Shown piece by piece: positions 51,273 to 60,361 of a stretch of 64,000 nucleotides of DNA (position 1 is its first letter; each line of letters starts with the position of its first letter). The position numbers and the translations under genes were made by a program. The notes beneath the pieces are model-generated. The model did no database searches. It saw only the letters and a list, made by a program, of their open reading frames with translations, and had not been told where the DNA came from. Where the stretch lies: contig DASUCV010000022.1 in the NCBI GenBank assembly GCA_036275915.1, positions 186,001 through 250,000 of the forward strand. Reading direction: 5' to 3'. Origin of the DNA: Candidatus Polarisedimenticolaceae bacterium (GTDB taxonomy: Bacteria; Acidobacteriota; Polarisedimenticolia; Polarisedimenticolales; DASRJG01).

Positions 51273-51916
51273 ACCCGGATCACGCCGCGCTTGAGCGCGA
51301 AGCGGATGAGCTCGGTCCGGTTGTGGACGTCGAGCTTCTCCATGAGGTGCTCGCGGTGGGCCATCGCGGTCTTGACGCTGATGTCGAGCGTCTCCGCGAT
51401 GTCCTTGTTGGACCGTCCCTCCGCGACGAGCTTCAGGACCTGCTTCTCGCGATCGGTCAGCGCGTCGTAGGGATCGCCTTCGGCCCGATCCGTTCCGTGC
51501 GCGTCGCCCCAGGCCTCGCGCGCGATCTCGGGGTCGAGCACGAGCCCCCCGCGATGAGCCGCGCGGATCGCGGCGGTCAGCTCGGACGCCGCCGCCCTCT
51601 TGAGCACGTAGCCGGCGACGCCTGCCTTCAGGAAGCGGGCCACGTACTCGCGATCGTCGTACTGCGTCAGGACGAGCACCTTGACCGCCGGCTTTTCCTT
51701 GCGGATGGCGAGCGTCGCCTCCAGGCCTCCGAGGCCCGGCATCGCGACGTCCATGAGCACGACGTCGGGATCGAGGCGGCGGACCTCGCGGATCGCTTCT
51801 TCCCCGTCCTCGGCCTCGCCGACGACCTCGATGTCGTCGGTCACCCGCAGCAGCGCCTTGACCCCCTCGCGCATGAGGCCGTGATCGTCGGCGACGACGA
51901 CGCGGATCTTGGGCAT
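51269..51916 (-). CDS. NarL/FixJ-family response regulator of the Kor-cytochrome operon
   Basis: A 215-residue regulator: receiver with D10-D11, phospho-acceptor D56 (VLMDVAMPG) and K in GYVLKRAAAS, then a LuxR-type helix-turn-helix (LTDREKQVLKLVAEGRSNKDIAETLDISVKTAMAH in part). It is the last gene of the six-gene operon and its start is 1 nt from the kinase stop, so the pair is a two-component system made together with the enzymes it may control. Confidence 0.93.
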   Translation of the reverse strand: MPKIRVVVADDHGLMREGVKALLRVTDDIEVVGEAEDGEEAIREVRRLDPDVVLMDVAMPGLGGLEATLAIRKEKPAVKVLVLTQYDDREYVARFLKAGVAGYVLKRAAASELTAAIRAAHRGGLVLDPEIAREAWGDAHGTDRAEGDPYDALTDREKQVLKLVAEGRSNKDIAETLDISVKTAMAHREHLMEKLDVHNRTELIRFALKRGVIRV

Positions 51917-51917
51917 C

Positions 51918-53534
51918 TCAGGCCGCCTCGGGGATCGGGACGCGGAGGGTCACGCGGGTCCCTCCACCCGGCGATGACGCGACGTGCGCCGTCCCGCCGA
52001 TCAGCTCCATCCGCTCGTGCATGCCGAGGATTCCCAGTCCGCGCCCCGAGGCCGACGGCTCGCCCACCGATTGCGTGTCGAATCCCTCGCCGTCGTCCTC
52101 GACGTCGACCTCCAGCACGTGGTCCGAGGAAGCGATCTCGAGGAGCACCTTGTCGGCCTGGGCGTGCCGGGCGACGTTGCTCATCGCCTCCTGGACGGCT
52201 CGGAACACGGCGATCTCGACCTCGGGCGGCAGATGCTCGGGCACGTCGTCGAATTCGCAGCGGACCTGGATTCCCTGCGCCGCGAGGTGGCGCTGTGCCA
52301 TCCACCGGATCGCGGCGACGAGCCCGAGGTCGTCCAAGATCGACGGCCTGAGGTCGTAGATGATCCGGTGCAGCTCGTCGAGCGAGCGATCCGCCATCGC
52401 GGCGGCGTCTGGCTGAGCCTTCGGGTCGAGCCTCATCTTGAGCGCGGTGATCGTCTGGCAGGTCTCGTCGTGGAGCTCGCGCGCGAGGCGCTTGCGCTCG
52501 TCCTCTTGCGCCGAGATGACCTTCCGCAGGAGCTTGCGACGGGTCTCGTCTCTGGCGAGCGCGACGCGCATCGCCTCGAACGAGCGGCCGAGCCGACCGA
52601 TCTCGTCACGACTCAGCGTCGGGACCGGATGGAGGAGATCGCCGGCCTCGATGCGCGCGGCGGCGTTCTCCAGCTGGGCGAGCGGCCGCTTGACGCTGCG
52701 GGCGATCCCCCACGCGAAGACGACCGCGAACGCCGCGAGCGCCGGCGTGAGGATCGCCAGGCGACGCTCGAGCGCGTGGACCGGCGCGAAGACCTCGGAC
52801 TCCGGCTGCGAGAGCACGACCCGCCACGGAAGAATGGTCAACGGCCGCTCGACGACGAGCTCACCCGCGCGGCCCGGCGTCCCCGCCATGACGCCGCCGT
52901 CGGCATCCAAGAGCGCCAGGTGCGCCGAGCCGGAGAGCGCGACGCGCGGCGTCAGCGCCGTCCATGCCGCCGCTTGCGTGTCGATGAGGCCGACCGCCGC
53001 CGCGGTCGTCCGCCCGCTCGTGCCGCGCAGGGGCACGACGGCGACGTGGCGCGGGTGCTCGTCCCCGCCCGCGGAGCAGACCACAGGCATTCCGGTCCGG
53101 ATCGCCTCGCGCACTTGGGCACAGCGGGCGGCGGCCTCGCTCGCGGCGGGATCGGCGATCCCGCTCTCGGAGAGGATCTCTCCGCCGGCATCGATCACGA
53201 GGGCGCCGGAGAGGAGCCGCGAGCGGAGTCCCGCTTCGCGCAGCGCGTCCCGTTGCGCCGCCCGGAGGCGGCCCGATCCGTCGGGGCCGGCCGGGACGGC
53301 GGCGAGCGCTTCCAACATCTCGCGCACGCCGCGCTCGACCTTTTGCGTCGCGCTCGCCACCAACGCCTCGCGCTCGCGGAGCAGCGCGTCCCGCATCGCG
53401 GCGAGGCTGGCGAAGCTCGCCGACCCGAGGAGGACGACGGGGGCCAATGCCGCGACGAGGACGAGGATCGCCACCCGGGTCTGGATCCCCCGGTCGACCG
53501 CGGGCTCGTGCGGAGCTTCAGGCGTCCTTTCCAT
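51918..53534 (-). CDS. Membrane sensor histidine kinase with periplasmic sensor and HAMP
   Basis: A 538-residue kinase. Helix 1 (VAILVLVAALAPVVLLGSASF) and helix 2 (ILTPALAAFAVVFAWGIA) enclose a periplasmic dCache-like sensor of about 220 residues with two cysteines; HAMP, HisKA_3 (H355 in RKRLARELHDETCQT) and HATPase (VEDDGEGFDTQ, GRGLGILGMHER) follow. NarL-type partner. It overlaps the cytochrome b gene by 17 nt. A periplasmic sensor beside respiratory genes fits sensing of an electron donor or acceptor. Confidence 0.92.
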   Translation of the reverse strand: MERTPEAPHEPAVDRGIQTRVAILVLVAALAPVVLLGSASFASLAAMRDALLREREALVASATQKVERGVREMLEALAAVPAGPDGSGRLRAAQRDALREAGLRSRLLSGALVIDAGGEILSESGIADPAASEAAARCAQVREAIRTGMPVVCSAGGDEHPRHVAVVPLRGTSGRTTAAAVGLIDTQAAAWTALTPRVALSGSAHLALLDADGGVMAGTPGRAGELVVERPLTILPWRVVLSQPESEVFAPVHALERRLAILTPALAAFAVVFAWGIARSVKRPLAQLENAAARIEAGDLLHPVPTLSRDEIGRLGRSFEAMRVALARDETRRKLLRKVISAQEDERKRLARELHDETCQTITALKMRLDPKAQPDAAAMADRSLDELHRIIYDLRPSILDDLGLVAAIRWMAQRHLAAQGIQVRCEFDDVPEHLPPEVEIAVFRAVQEAMSNVARHAQADKVLLEIASSDHVLEVDVEDDGEGFDTQSVGEPSASGRGLGILGMHERMELIGGTAHVASSPGGGTRVTLRVPIPEAA

Positions 53535-54237
53535 CGTGGACGAGCTCCGGCTCGTGCTCGGTGTGCGGCCGCTCTCCGGCCAAGCGCGCGAGCTCGAGCG
53601 GATGCTCGTGCTCCATGCGGTGACGGCTGATCTTCCCGTTGAAGATGGTGAGGTCGAACGGGAAGACGTCGGGGTTCAGGTGCGCGTTGTAGATGTGCCA
53701 GGTGATGACGACGAGGAAGGCCATGAGCCCCTCGTTGCTGTGCGCGACCTTCGCGACCGGGATGACGACCCCCGGCAGGAACGAGGTGACCTGGAGGGGC
53801 ATGTACAGGACGAGCCCCGTTCCGACCATGAGGAGCCCGCCCATGACGAGCCCCCAGTATTCGAACTTCTGGCGGTAGTCGAACCGGTCGAACCGTGCCT
53901 CGGCGTCGGAGAGGCCGAGGTAGTACCGGAGCGTCTTGATCGCGTCGGCGAAGTCCTTACGCCCGGGGACCATGCTCGGCCGGGACTTGCCGCTCAGCAC
54001 GAGCGCGATCGCGGTGCCGAGGTGCACCGCGGTCAGCACCGCGAAGAGGATCCCCGCCAATCGGTGCACGAAGCGGGCGATCTCGACGCCTCCCATGAGC
54101 CGGATCGTCGTCTGCGCCCACGCCGCACCCGCGAACTTCTGCGGGAATCCGGTGACCGCGAGCACGAGGAACAGGATCATCACCGAGAGGTGCTCGAGGC
54201 GCTGACGCAGCGAGAAACGGAGGAATGTCTCCTTCAT
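53518..54237 (-). CDS. Diheme cytochrome b, FdhI/hydrogenase-gamma type (copy 2)
   Basis: A 239-residue inner-membrane protein with about four or five helices and histidines in RLEHLSVMILF, RFVHRLAGILFAVLTAVHLG and AHSNEGLMAFLVVITWHIYNAHLNPDVFPFDLTIF. That last motif matches NGHLRPDKFPMDTVIF of the other copy at 26942. It would oxidise quinol and feed the nine-heme cytochrome, whose gene it overlaps by 4 nt. Confidence 0.92.
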   Translation of the reverse strand: MKETFLRFSLRQRLEHLSVMILFLVLAVTGFPQKFAGAAWAQTTIRLMGGVEIARFVHRLAGILFAVLTAVHLGTAIALVLSGKSRPSMVPGRKDFADAIKTLRYYLGLSDAEARFDRFDYRQKFEYWGLVMGGLLMVGTGLVLYMPLQVTSFLPGVVIPVAKVAHSNEGLMAFLVVITWHIYNAHLNPDVFPFDLTIFNGKISRHRMEHEHPLELARLAGERPHTEHEPELVHDGKDA

Positions 54238-55292
54238 CGGTTCACCACGACGCGCCAGAGGTGGAGGAGCACCTGGAGAACCAATCCTCCGATGATGAAC
54301 GGGATGAAGACTCCGTAGAAGATCTTCACGCCGTAGACGAGCGGGGTCTTCGCAAAGCTCGGCTCGTAATGCGAGAGCCACGCGTCGGGAAACGACTCCG
54401 AGGCGTCGGGATGGCACTTGCGGCACGTCTTCACGAGGTTCGCGCGCAGCACCGGAGACCGGGCGTCACCGGTCTTCGTGATGTCGTGGACGCCGTGACA
54501 GTCGATGCAGAGCGCGGTGACGGGTGCGCGCCTCTCGGCCGAGCTTCCGCGCGCGCGGCTGAGCGTCGACGTCACGCCGTGGAAATCGGAGAGGTACGTG
54601 TCGACGACGGCGGTCGACAGGCCGTACTTGGCCATCATCGTCTTGTCGGTGTGGCAGTGCGCGCACAGCTCCGGCGTCTTGACGATCCACGATTCCACGC
54701 GCGGATCCGAGATGTCGTGCGCGCGGTGGCAGTCGGTGCACACCGGGACGTCGGGATTGCCATCCGCCATCGCCTTGCCGTGGACGCTCTTCAGGTAGGT
54801 GTCGGCGACGTCGGGGTGGCAGCCGGAGCAGGTGTCGGAAATCCGGGACCGCGGCTTCGCGGCTGGGAAGACGTCGTGCGCCCCGTGGCAATCGACGCAC
54901 CCCGGGGCCGCATCGTTCCCCATCGCGAACTGCTTGTAATGCACGCCGCCTTGCGAGAGCGCGTACTTGTCGAAGTGGCAGGCCTTGCAGGCGTCGCGAA
55001 ACCCGGCGTGGAACTCCGCCGTGGATTTCACGTTTCGCTCCGGATGCGGGATCTCGTCCATCCCCGCGTGGCAGTCCGTGCAGCGCAGGTCGCGCGCGTG
55101 GATCGAGGAGGCGAAGGCGGCGCGATCGACGAAGAGCGGCAACTTCTCTCCTCCCGGCAGCTCGACGCGCGCGTCCTTGTCGCCGTGGCAGCTCATGCAC
55201 AGATCGACCTCCTGCTCGATCGGCGTGACCGCAGGAGCCGGAGCCGACGCGGCCGCCGCCGCGAGCAGGAGGACGGGGAGGAGCGGAGCCAT
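54234..55292 (-). CDS. Nine-heme c-type cytochrome with C-terminal membrane anchor (copy 2)
   Basis: A 352-residue exported cytochrome with a signal peptide (LPVLLLAAAAASAPA), nine CXXCH motifs between residues about 30 and 305, and a C-terminal helix (IFYGVFIPFIIGGLVLQVLLHLW). It shows the same architecture and the same CRKCH-helix end as the 11-heme protein at 27760. It lies directly downstream of korB, separated by 2 nt from that stop. Confidence 0.92.
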   Translation of the reverse strand: MAPLLPVLLLAAAAASAPAPAVTPIEQEVDLCMSCHGDKDARVELPGGEKLPLFVDRAAFASSIHARDLRCTDCHAGMDEIPHPERNVKSTAEFHAGFRDACKACHFDKYALSQGGVHYKQFAMGNDAAPGCVDCHGAHDVFPAAKPRSRISDTCSGCHPDVADTYLKSVHGKAMADGNPDVPVCTDCHRAHDISDPRVESWIVKTPELCAHCHTDKTMMAKYGLSTAVVDTYLSDFHGVTSTLSRARGSSAERRAPVTALCIDCHGVHDITKTGDARSPVLRANLVKTCRKCHPDASESFPDAWLSHYEPSFAKTPLVYGVKIFYGVFIPFIIGGLVLQVLLHLWRVVVNR

Positions 55293-55294
55293 GG

Positions 55295-56713
55295 TCAGCG
55301 CTCCGCGACCGCGCGCGCCCCCCAGCGGAATGCTTCCTCGTTGAGCGGAATCATGGCGCATTTCGCTTTGAGCGCGTGCCGGATCGCGGTGAGGAACGTC
55401 TCGCCCGGGAAGATGGTCGTCGCCGCTTGGAGCGCTCCCAGGGCGACGACGTTCTTGACGAGCGCGCGGCCGAGGTCCAAAGCGATGCCCGTCATCGGAA
55501 CGCCGACGAGCCGCACCCCTTCCGGGAGCTCTGGGGGCTCGGCGATGACGGAGCTGTCGTAGAGGGCGATCCCGCCGGGAGCGACCTCCGGACCGAACTT
55601 CGCCAGGCTCGGCGCGTTGAAGGCGACGAGGACGTGCGGGTGCGGCGACGCCGGATTCAGCACGTCCTCCCGCGCCACGTGGACGTCCGCGTAAGACGTC
55701 CCGCCGCGGGACTCGGGACCGTAGCTCGGGATGTGGGTCGCGTCGAAGCCTTCGTTGATCGCTGCGCGCGCGAGCAGGAGGGCTGCGGTCTGGGCGCCGT
55801 CGCCCCCCGCCCCCGCCAGCTTGAGCGCGACGTCGGACGGGTCGAGGTGCACCGGGAAGCCGGTGCAGAACCGAGCCGGACGCTCGTCGCTCGCCTCGAC
55901 CGCCGCGAAGAGGCGGGCGATGTCGTGGCTCGGCCGAACGGGCACCGGATGCGACGGGGTCGCGACGTCCTTCTTGACCCCGAGCGGGAAGACCTCGGTC
56001 ATCCGTTCGCGCACCCACGCCTCGGACTCGACCGCGGTCATCCCGAGATGCGTCGGGCACTCGGCGAGGACCTCGACGAACGAGAAGCCGCGGTTCTCGA
56101 CCTGCAGCGTGAGCGCTTTCTTGATCGCCTTCTTCGCGCGCGTGCGCTGCTTGTTGTCGTACAGCGCGACCCGCTCGACGTAGATCGGACCGTCGAGGCC
56201 CGCCATCATCTCGGCGACCTTGAGCGGCTGCCCCATCCCGAGGGGGCGCCCCGAAGGCGTCGTCGACGTCGACTGGCCCACGAGGGTCGTCGGCGCGAGC
56301 TGACCGCCGGTCATGCCGTAGATGGCGTTGTTGATGAAGATGACCGAGATGGGGATCCCCGTCTGCGCCGTGCTGACGATCTCGGCGAGTCCGATCGACG
56401 CGAGATCGCCGTCGCCCTGGTAGCTCACCACGATCGCCTCGGGATTGGCGACCTTGTGCCCGATCGCGACCGCCGGCGCGCGTCCATGAGCGGCTTGCGT
56501 GTTGCCGACGTCGAAGTAGTAGTAGAGGAAGACGCTGCACCCGACCGGGGAGACCGCGACGGTCCGGTCCTGGATCCCGAGCTCGTCGATCGCCTCCGCG
56601 AGGTACTTGTGCGCGAGTCCGTGGCCGCAGCCGGGGCAGTAGTGCGTCGATTGGCCCTTCAAGCCCTCGCCGTGCGCGTGCCGCGTAAAGCGCTCGTAGA
56701 AGATCGTGCTCAT
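55295..56713 (-). CDS. korB: 2-oxoacid:ferredoxin oxidoreductase, fused beta-gamma subunits
   Basis: A 472-residue fusion. Residues 1-290 are the thiamine-diphosphate subunit (CPGCGH at 26-31, YQGDGDLASIG...NNAIYGMTGGQ). Residues about 310-472 are the gamma subunit (LAGAGGDGAQTAALLLARAAINEG, HIPSYGPESRGGTS). With the fused alpha-ferredoxin partner it oxidises a 2-oxoacid to its acyl-CoA and reduces ferredoxin. 2-oxoglutarate or branched-chain oxoacids are the likeliest substrates; sequence alone does not decide. Confidence 0.93.
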   Translation of the reverse strand: MSTIFYERFTRHAHGEGLKGQSTHYCPGCGHGLAHKYLAEAIDELGIQDRTVAVSPVGCSVFLYYYFDVGNTQAAHGRAPAVAIGHKVANPEAIVVSYQGDGDLASIGLAEIVSTAQTGIPISVIFINNAIYGMTGGQLAPTTLVGQSTSTTPSGRPLGMGQPLKVAEMMAGLDGPIYVERVALYDNKQRTRAKKAIKKALTLQVENRGFSFVEVLAECPTHLGMTAVESEAWVRERMTEVFPLGVKKDVATPSHPVPVRPSHDIARLFAAVEASDERPARFCTGFPVHLDPSDVALKLAGAGGDGAQTAALLLARAAINEGFDATHIPSYGPESRGGTSYADVHVAREDVLNPASPHPHVLVAFNAPSLAKFGPEVAPGGIALYDSSVIAEPPELPEGVRLVGVPMTGIALDLGRALVKNVVALGALQAATTIFPGETFLTAIRHALKAKCAMIPLNEEAFRWGARAVAER

Positions 56714-58113
56714 CGGGCCGCTCCTTCCAGGGCCAGCACGCGATCGACGATCTCGCGCTGCTGCGGGAGCACGCCGCCCATGCGGCGCACGCTCGAGATC
56801 TCCGCTGCCGTCGACACTCCGGTCTTGCTCAAGGCGAGGCGCAGCTCGTCCTCGAGCTGGCCGGCGCTCGCCTCGACGACGACGAGGCGCCGGATCCGCT
56901 CGGCCACCGGGCTGAGCGCGTCGATCGGAAACGGCCACAGCGTGATCGGCCGAAACAGCCCCGCGCGAAGGCCGCGCGCCCGGAGATCGCGCACGGCGCC
57001 CTTCGCCATCTGCGCGGGCGTGTTGCAGGCGACGAGGACGACCTCCGCGTCGTCGCACAGAAACAGGTCGGCGCGCTGCTCGCGCGCCGTCATGAGGGCG
57101 TACTTCTCGTTGAGCCGCGCGTTGTGCGCCTCGAGATCCGACTCGGCGAGGAAGATCGAGCAGTTCAAGTTGCCCCGGTGGCCCGCGTCGCCCCAGACGG
57201 CCCACGACGGCAGTCCCGGCGTTAGCACCTCGGCCGGCAGCGAGACCTTCCCGGTCATCTGTCCCAGGTACCCGTCGCCCAGGATGACGACCGGATTCCG
57301 GTAGCGGAACGAGAGGTGGAACGCGAGCATCGTGACGTCGAGCATCTCCTGCGGGGTCGAAGGAGCGAGGACGATGGCGAACGTGTTCCCGTGCCCGAGC
57401 CCCCGGCACGCGAGCTTGATGTCCGATTGCTCCGGGGCGATGTTGCCGAGCCCCGGGCCTCCGCGCATGACGTTCACGAAGACGCCGGGTAGCTCGGCGC
57501 CGATCATGTAGGAGATCCCCTCGAGCATGAGCGAGAACCCCGGGGACGACGTGAACGTCATGCAGCGGAGCCCGGCGCCGGAGCAGCCGTACATCATGTT
57601 CACGGTGGCGGTCTCGCTGACCGCCTGCAGGAAGACGCCGTCGAGCTTCGGCAGGATCTTCGCCATCAGCTCGGCGCCCTCCGTTGACGGCGTGATCGGA
57701 TAGCCGAAGAAGTGACGGCAGCCGGCGAGCAGCGCGCCGATCGCGGATGCGTACGTGCCCTTGACGACCAGCGGCTCGGCAGCCGGAAACGCCATCCCGA
57801 GATCGGGGACGTCGGGTGCGGCCGCCGGCGCCGCGGTCCGTGGCCCGAACAGTCGTGCGGGATCCTGCACCTCGTGGTCGGTGGTCCCCGCGGGAGTCGC
57901 GGCGAGACCGTACGGCTCGGGGCAGGCGGACAGGCAGAGTCCGCAGCCGTTGCACGCTTCGAGGCTCAGGACGACCGGCGCCAATCCGGTCTCGGGATGG
58001 ATCTTGGTCCCGAGCGTGATGCAGTGCTTCGGACACGCGTCCAAGCACCGGCCGCATCCCTTGCAGAACTGTGGAAGGAGGAACGGCTTCGGTCGCTCGC
58101 GGAGCTCGGTCAT
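56710..58113 (-). CDS. korA: 2-oxoacid:ferredoxin oxidoreductase, fused ferredoxin-alpha subunits
   Basis: A 467-residue fusion. Residues 1-75 hold two [4Fe-4S] sites (C17/C20/C23/C27 and C54/C57/C60/C64); the rest is the alpha subunit (GTYASAIGALLAGCRHFFGYPITPSTEGAELM, GGPGLGNIAPEQSDIKLA). It is closest in pattern to VorB/KorA. First gene of the operon that continues with korB, the nine-heme cytochrome, cytochrome b and a two-component system; AAGGAG precedes the ATG and the stop overlaps korB by 4 nt. Confidence 0.93.
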   Translation of the reverse strand: MTELRERPKPFLLPQFCKGCGRCLDACPKHCITLGTKIHPETGLAPVVLSLEACNGCGLCLSACPEPYGLAATPAGTTDHEVQDPARLFGPRTAAPAAAPDVPDLGMAFPAAEPLVVKGTYASAIGALLAGCRHFFGYPITPSTEGAELMAKILPKLDGVFLQAVSETATVNMMYGCSGAGLRCMTFTSSPGFSLMLEGISYMIGAELPGVFVNVMRGGPGLGNIAPEQSDIKLACRGLGHGNTFAIVLAPSTPQEMLDVTMLAFHLSFRYRNPVVILGDGYLGQMTGKVSLPAEVLTPGLPSWAVWGDAGHRGNLNCSIFLAESDLEAHNARLNEKYALMTAREQRADLFLCDDAEVVLVACNTPAQMAKGAVRDLRARGLRAGLFRPITLWPFPIDALSPVAERIRRLVVVEASAGQLEDELRLALSKTGVSTAAEISSVRRMGGVLPQQREIVDRVLALEGAAR

Positions 58114-58242
58114 GCGGCGACTCCTTTCTCCCTGCTGGTCGATCAAGCTAGCGCGATCGGTGACGGCGTTCCGATCCGAAGAGAACGCTTTTGTCCGGAA
58201 TGAAGCGAGCGTGTGAGGGCGCCGCGCCTGCACAATGCCGTC

Positions 58243-58404
58243 ATGACGAATCGGGTCGATCTCACGCTCTGCTGTCCCGAGGCGCAGTGCGACGGCGTCC
58301 CCTGCCCCACGCTCGGACGATCGTGCGAGACCTGCGAGCGCGCGCTCGCCGCGGCGGTACGGGACGAGCATCTCCCCTCGATCAGGCCGCCCGGCCGCGA
58401 CTGA
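58243..58404 (+). CDS. Possible small cysteine-rich protein
   Basis: A 53-residue ORF with six cysteines (LTLCCPEAQCDGVPCP, CETC), a spacing that could bind zinc or iron. No ribosome site is obvious and there is no known family, but the clustered cysteines are unlike random translation of this GC-rich DNA. Treat as tentative. Confidence 0.4.
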   Translation: MTNRVDLTLCCPEAQCDGVPCPTLGRSCETCERALAAAVRDEHLPSIRPPGRD

Positions 58405-58413
58405 ATCGCCCTT

Positions 58414-58442
58414 TTGACGGCGCGCCCGCCGCGCCCCACATT
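58414..58442 (+). promoter_or_regulatory. Promoter of the exported protein gene, leaderless spacing
   Basis: TTGACG (58414-58419), a 17-nt spacer and CACATT (58437-58442) form a fair vegetative promoter that ends 6 nt before the ATG at 58449. There is no ribosome site. Confidence 0.5.
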
Positions 58443-58448
58443 GCCCCC

Positions 58449-59153
58449 ATGCGTCGCTCCGCGTTCGTCCTCGTACTCGGGTTCGCCGCGGCATCCTCCG
58501 CGCGCGCGGCGGGGCGCGTGCTCGACGGCGCGGAGATGCCGATCAACACCGCGCGCACGTGGTGCATCGCCCCGACGGGCGAGCTGCCGAACTGGACGTC
58601 TCCCGCTCACCCCGAGTGCGAGATGGCGTGGAAGGTCCTGGCCGAGCGCGACGGCCGCGTCCTCTACAGCGCACGCTACGCGTGGCCGAGCCCGTCACCC
58701 GCGAAGGCGCCGTTGCGCGTCCTGTCCGAGGTTCTCTTCGAAGGGCGCCGTGGCACCGGGGTCGTGCGCCGGCTCTACGCCGTTCAGGACGACGAAGCGC
58801 ACGTCCGTCCGGCGCCGTTGCACATCTTCATCGTGGCCGGTCAGCCGGTGATCGAATCGCTCGTCTGCGTCCCCGAGACCGGCGAGTGCGGGCGCGAGCT
58901 GGCCGCGTGGGCGGCAGGCCACATGGTTCCCGTCCGCGACCTCACCGTCGCCGATATCCGCGCGAAGCTGCCGCCGCGGTTCGATCTCCGGATGAACCCG
59001 GCGATCGATCTGCTCGCGCTCAGAGGAAAGGGTTCCGCGTGGGCGGCAGGCGATCGCGATTGCTGCCCGTCCGCCTCGATCGAGTTCACCCTGCGCCTCG
59101 TCGGTGGCGAGCTGCGGGCCGGCGACCTCCGCTTCACGCGCCGCTCCGGCTGA
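58449..59153 (+). CDS. Exported protein of unknown function
   Basis: A 234-residue protein with a signal peptide (SAFVLVLGFAAASSARA) and a mixed alpha/beta body with six cysteines (TWCIAP, HPECEM, CVPETGECGRE, GDRDCCPSAS) that could form disulfides. No motif points to an activity. It stands alone between the small Cys-rich ORF and the SPFH operon. Confidence 0.78.
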   Translation: MRRSAFVLVLGFAAASSARAAGRVLDGAEMPINTARTWCIAPTGELPNWTSPAHPECEMAWKVLAERDGRVLYSARYAWPSPSPAKAPLRVLSEVLFEGRRGTGVVRRLYAVQDDEAHVRPAPLHIFIVAGQPVIESLVCVPETGECGRELAAWAAGHMVPVRDLTVADIRAKLPPRFDLRMNPAIDLLALRGKGSAWAAGDRDCCPSASIEFTLRLVGGELRAGDLRFTRRSG

Positions 59154-59229
59154 GTCGCTCCGGCGTTTCTTCTACTCTCGCGCGATAGCGGCCTCCAGGG
59201 ATTCGCCTCGACGCCGACCGGGATGGCTC

Positions 59230-59258
59230 TTGACATGGCATCAGAGTGATATCATATT
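59230..59258 (+). promoter_or_regulatory. Promoter with palindromic operator before the SPFH operon
   Basis: TTGACA (59230-59235) and CATATT (59253-59258) are 17 nt apart. The AT-rich block between and over the -10 box contains the palindrome TGATATCA (59247-59254) and the inverted pair GATA-N9-TATC (59248-59264), far richer in A/T than its surroundings. This looks like an operator, most simply for the ribbon-helix-helix protein encoded in the same operon. Confidence 0.65.
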
Positions 59259-59289
59259 AGTATCGACATCGATCAAGGAGGTCGAAGCC

Positions 59290-60159
59290 ATGATGCGCGA
59301 GGTCAAGCGGGACTCTCTTCCGGGAATTCCGATGCTGCTGCTGATTCTGGTGGGTTTCGTCGCCGCCGTCGCCTGGCTGGTGTCCGCGGCGCGGAGAGCG
59401 GCGGTCGCCGAGATCCTCGCGGCGGTCGGCGCGATGATCCTGCTCCTGGTGATGCTCGGCGGCGCCTTCACCGTGGGCCCGAATCAGGGGCGCGTCCTCC
59501 AGCTCTTCGGCGCCTACCGGGGCACCGCGCGGGAGCCCGGCCTGCGCTGGGCCAATCCGTTCTACACGAAGCGGCGCCTCTCGCTCAGAATCCGCAATTT
59601 CGAGACCGGCAAGCTCAAGGTCAACGACAAGCGCGGCAATCCGATCGAGATCGCGGCCGTGGTCGTCTGGCGGGTCGTCGACACCGCCGAGGCCGCGTTC
59701 CAGGTCGATAACTACGAGAACTACGTCCACGTGCAGAGCGAGGCCGCCCTCCGCAACCTCGCGACCGGCTATCCCTACGACGCGCACAAGGACGACGACA
59801 TCGCGCTGTCGAGCCATACCGCCGAGGTCTCGACGCAGCTCAGGACCGAGATCCAGGACCGCCTCGATAAGGCGGGGGTCGAGGTCTTGGAGACGCGCGT
59901 GAGCCACCTCGCCTACGCACCGGAGATCGCGGCCGCGATGCTGCGCCGGCAGCAGGCCGCCGCGGTCGTGGCGGCGCGCCGCACGATCGTCGACGGTGCC
60001 GTCGGCATGGTCGAGACGGCGCTCGAGATGCTGGCGCAGAAGAAGGTCATCGACCTCGACGAGGAGCGGAAGGCCGCGATGGTGAGCAACCTGCTCGTCG
60101 TCCTGTGCAGCGAGCAGAACACGCAGCCCGTCGTCAACACCGGATCGCTCTACCACTGA
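59290..60159 (+). CDS. SPFH/band-7 (prohibitin/slipin-like) membrane protein
   Basis: A 289-residue protein with two N-terminal hydrophobic segments ([36 protein letters not shown]) and a complete SPFH domain ([93 protein letters not shown]). SPFH proteins form membrane scaffolds. AAGGAGG precedes the ATG. The next gene starts 10 nt downstream. Confidence 0.92.
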   Translation: MMREVKRDSLPGIPMLLLILVGFVAAVAWLVSAARRAAVAEILAAVGAMILLLVMLGGAFTVGPNQGRVLQLFGAYRGTAREPGLRWANPFYTKRRLSLRIRNFETGKLKVNDKRGNPIEIAAVVVWRVVDTAEAAFQVDNYENYVHVQSEAALRNLATGYPYDAHKDDDIALSSHTAEVSTQLRTEIQDRLDKAGVEVLETRVSHLAYAPEIAAAMLRRQQAAAVVAARRTIVDGAVGMVETALEMLAQKKVIDLDEERKAAMVSNLLVVLCSEQNTQPVVNTGSLYH

Positions 60160-60169
60160 GGACGGGCGG

Positions 60170-60361
60170 ATGGCCGAGCGCAAATCGTTCCTGCTACGTA
60201 TGGATCCCGATCTGTACGACGCGCTGGCGCGATGGGCGGAAGACGAGCTGCGCAGCCTGAACGGTCAGATCGAGTTTCTCCTCCGCCAGAAGCTGGCGGA
60301 GAGCGGCCGTCCCGTGCGGCGTAAGCGGCGGGACGACGGCACGGAAGGACGTACGCGATGA
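60170..60361 (+). CDS. Arc-type ribbon-helix-helix DNA-binding protein
   Basis: A 63-residue protein whose strand SFLLRMDPDLYDALARWAED and following helix (SLNGQIEFLLRQKLAE) fit the Arc/MetJ ribbon-helix-helix fold, plus a basic tail. It binds DNA as a dimer or tetramer and probably represses its own operon at the TGATATCA site. Stop overlaps the next ATG by 4 nt. Confidence 0.85.
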   Translation: MAERKSFLLRMDPDLYDALARWAEDELRSLNGQIEFLLRQKLAESGRPVRRKRRDDGTEGRTR

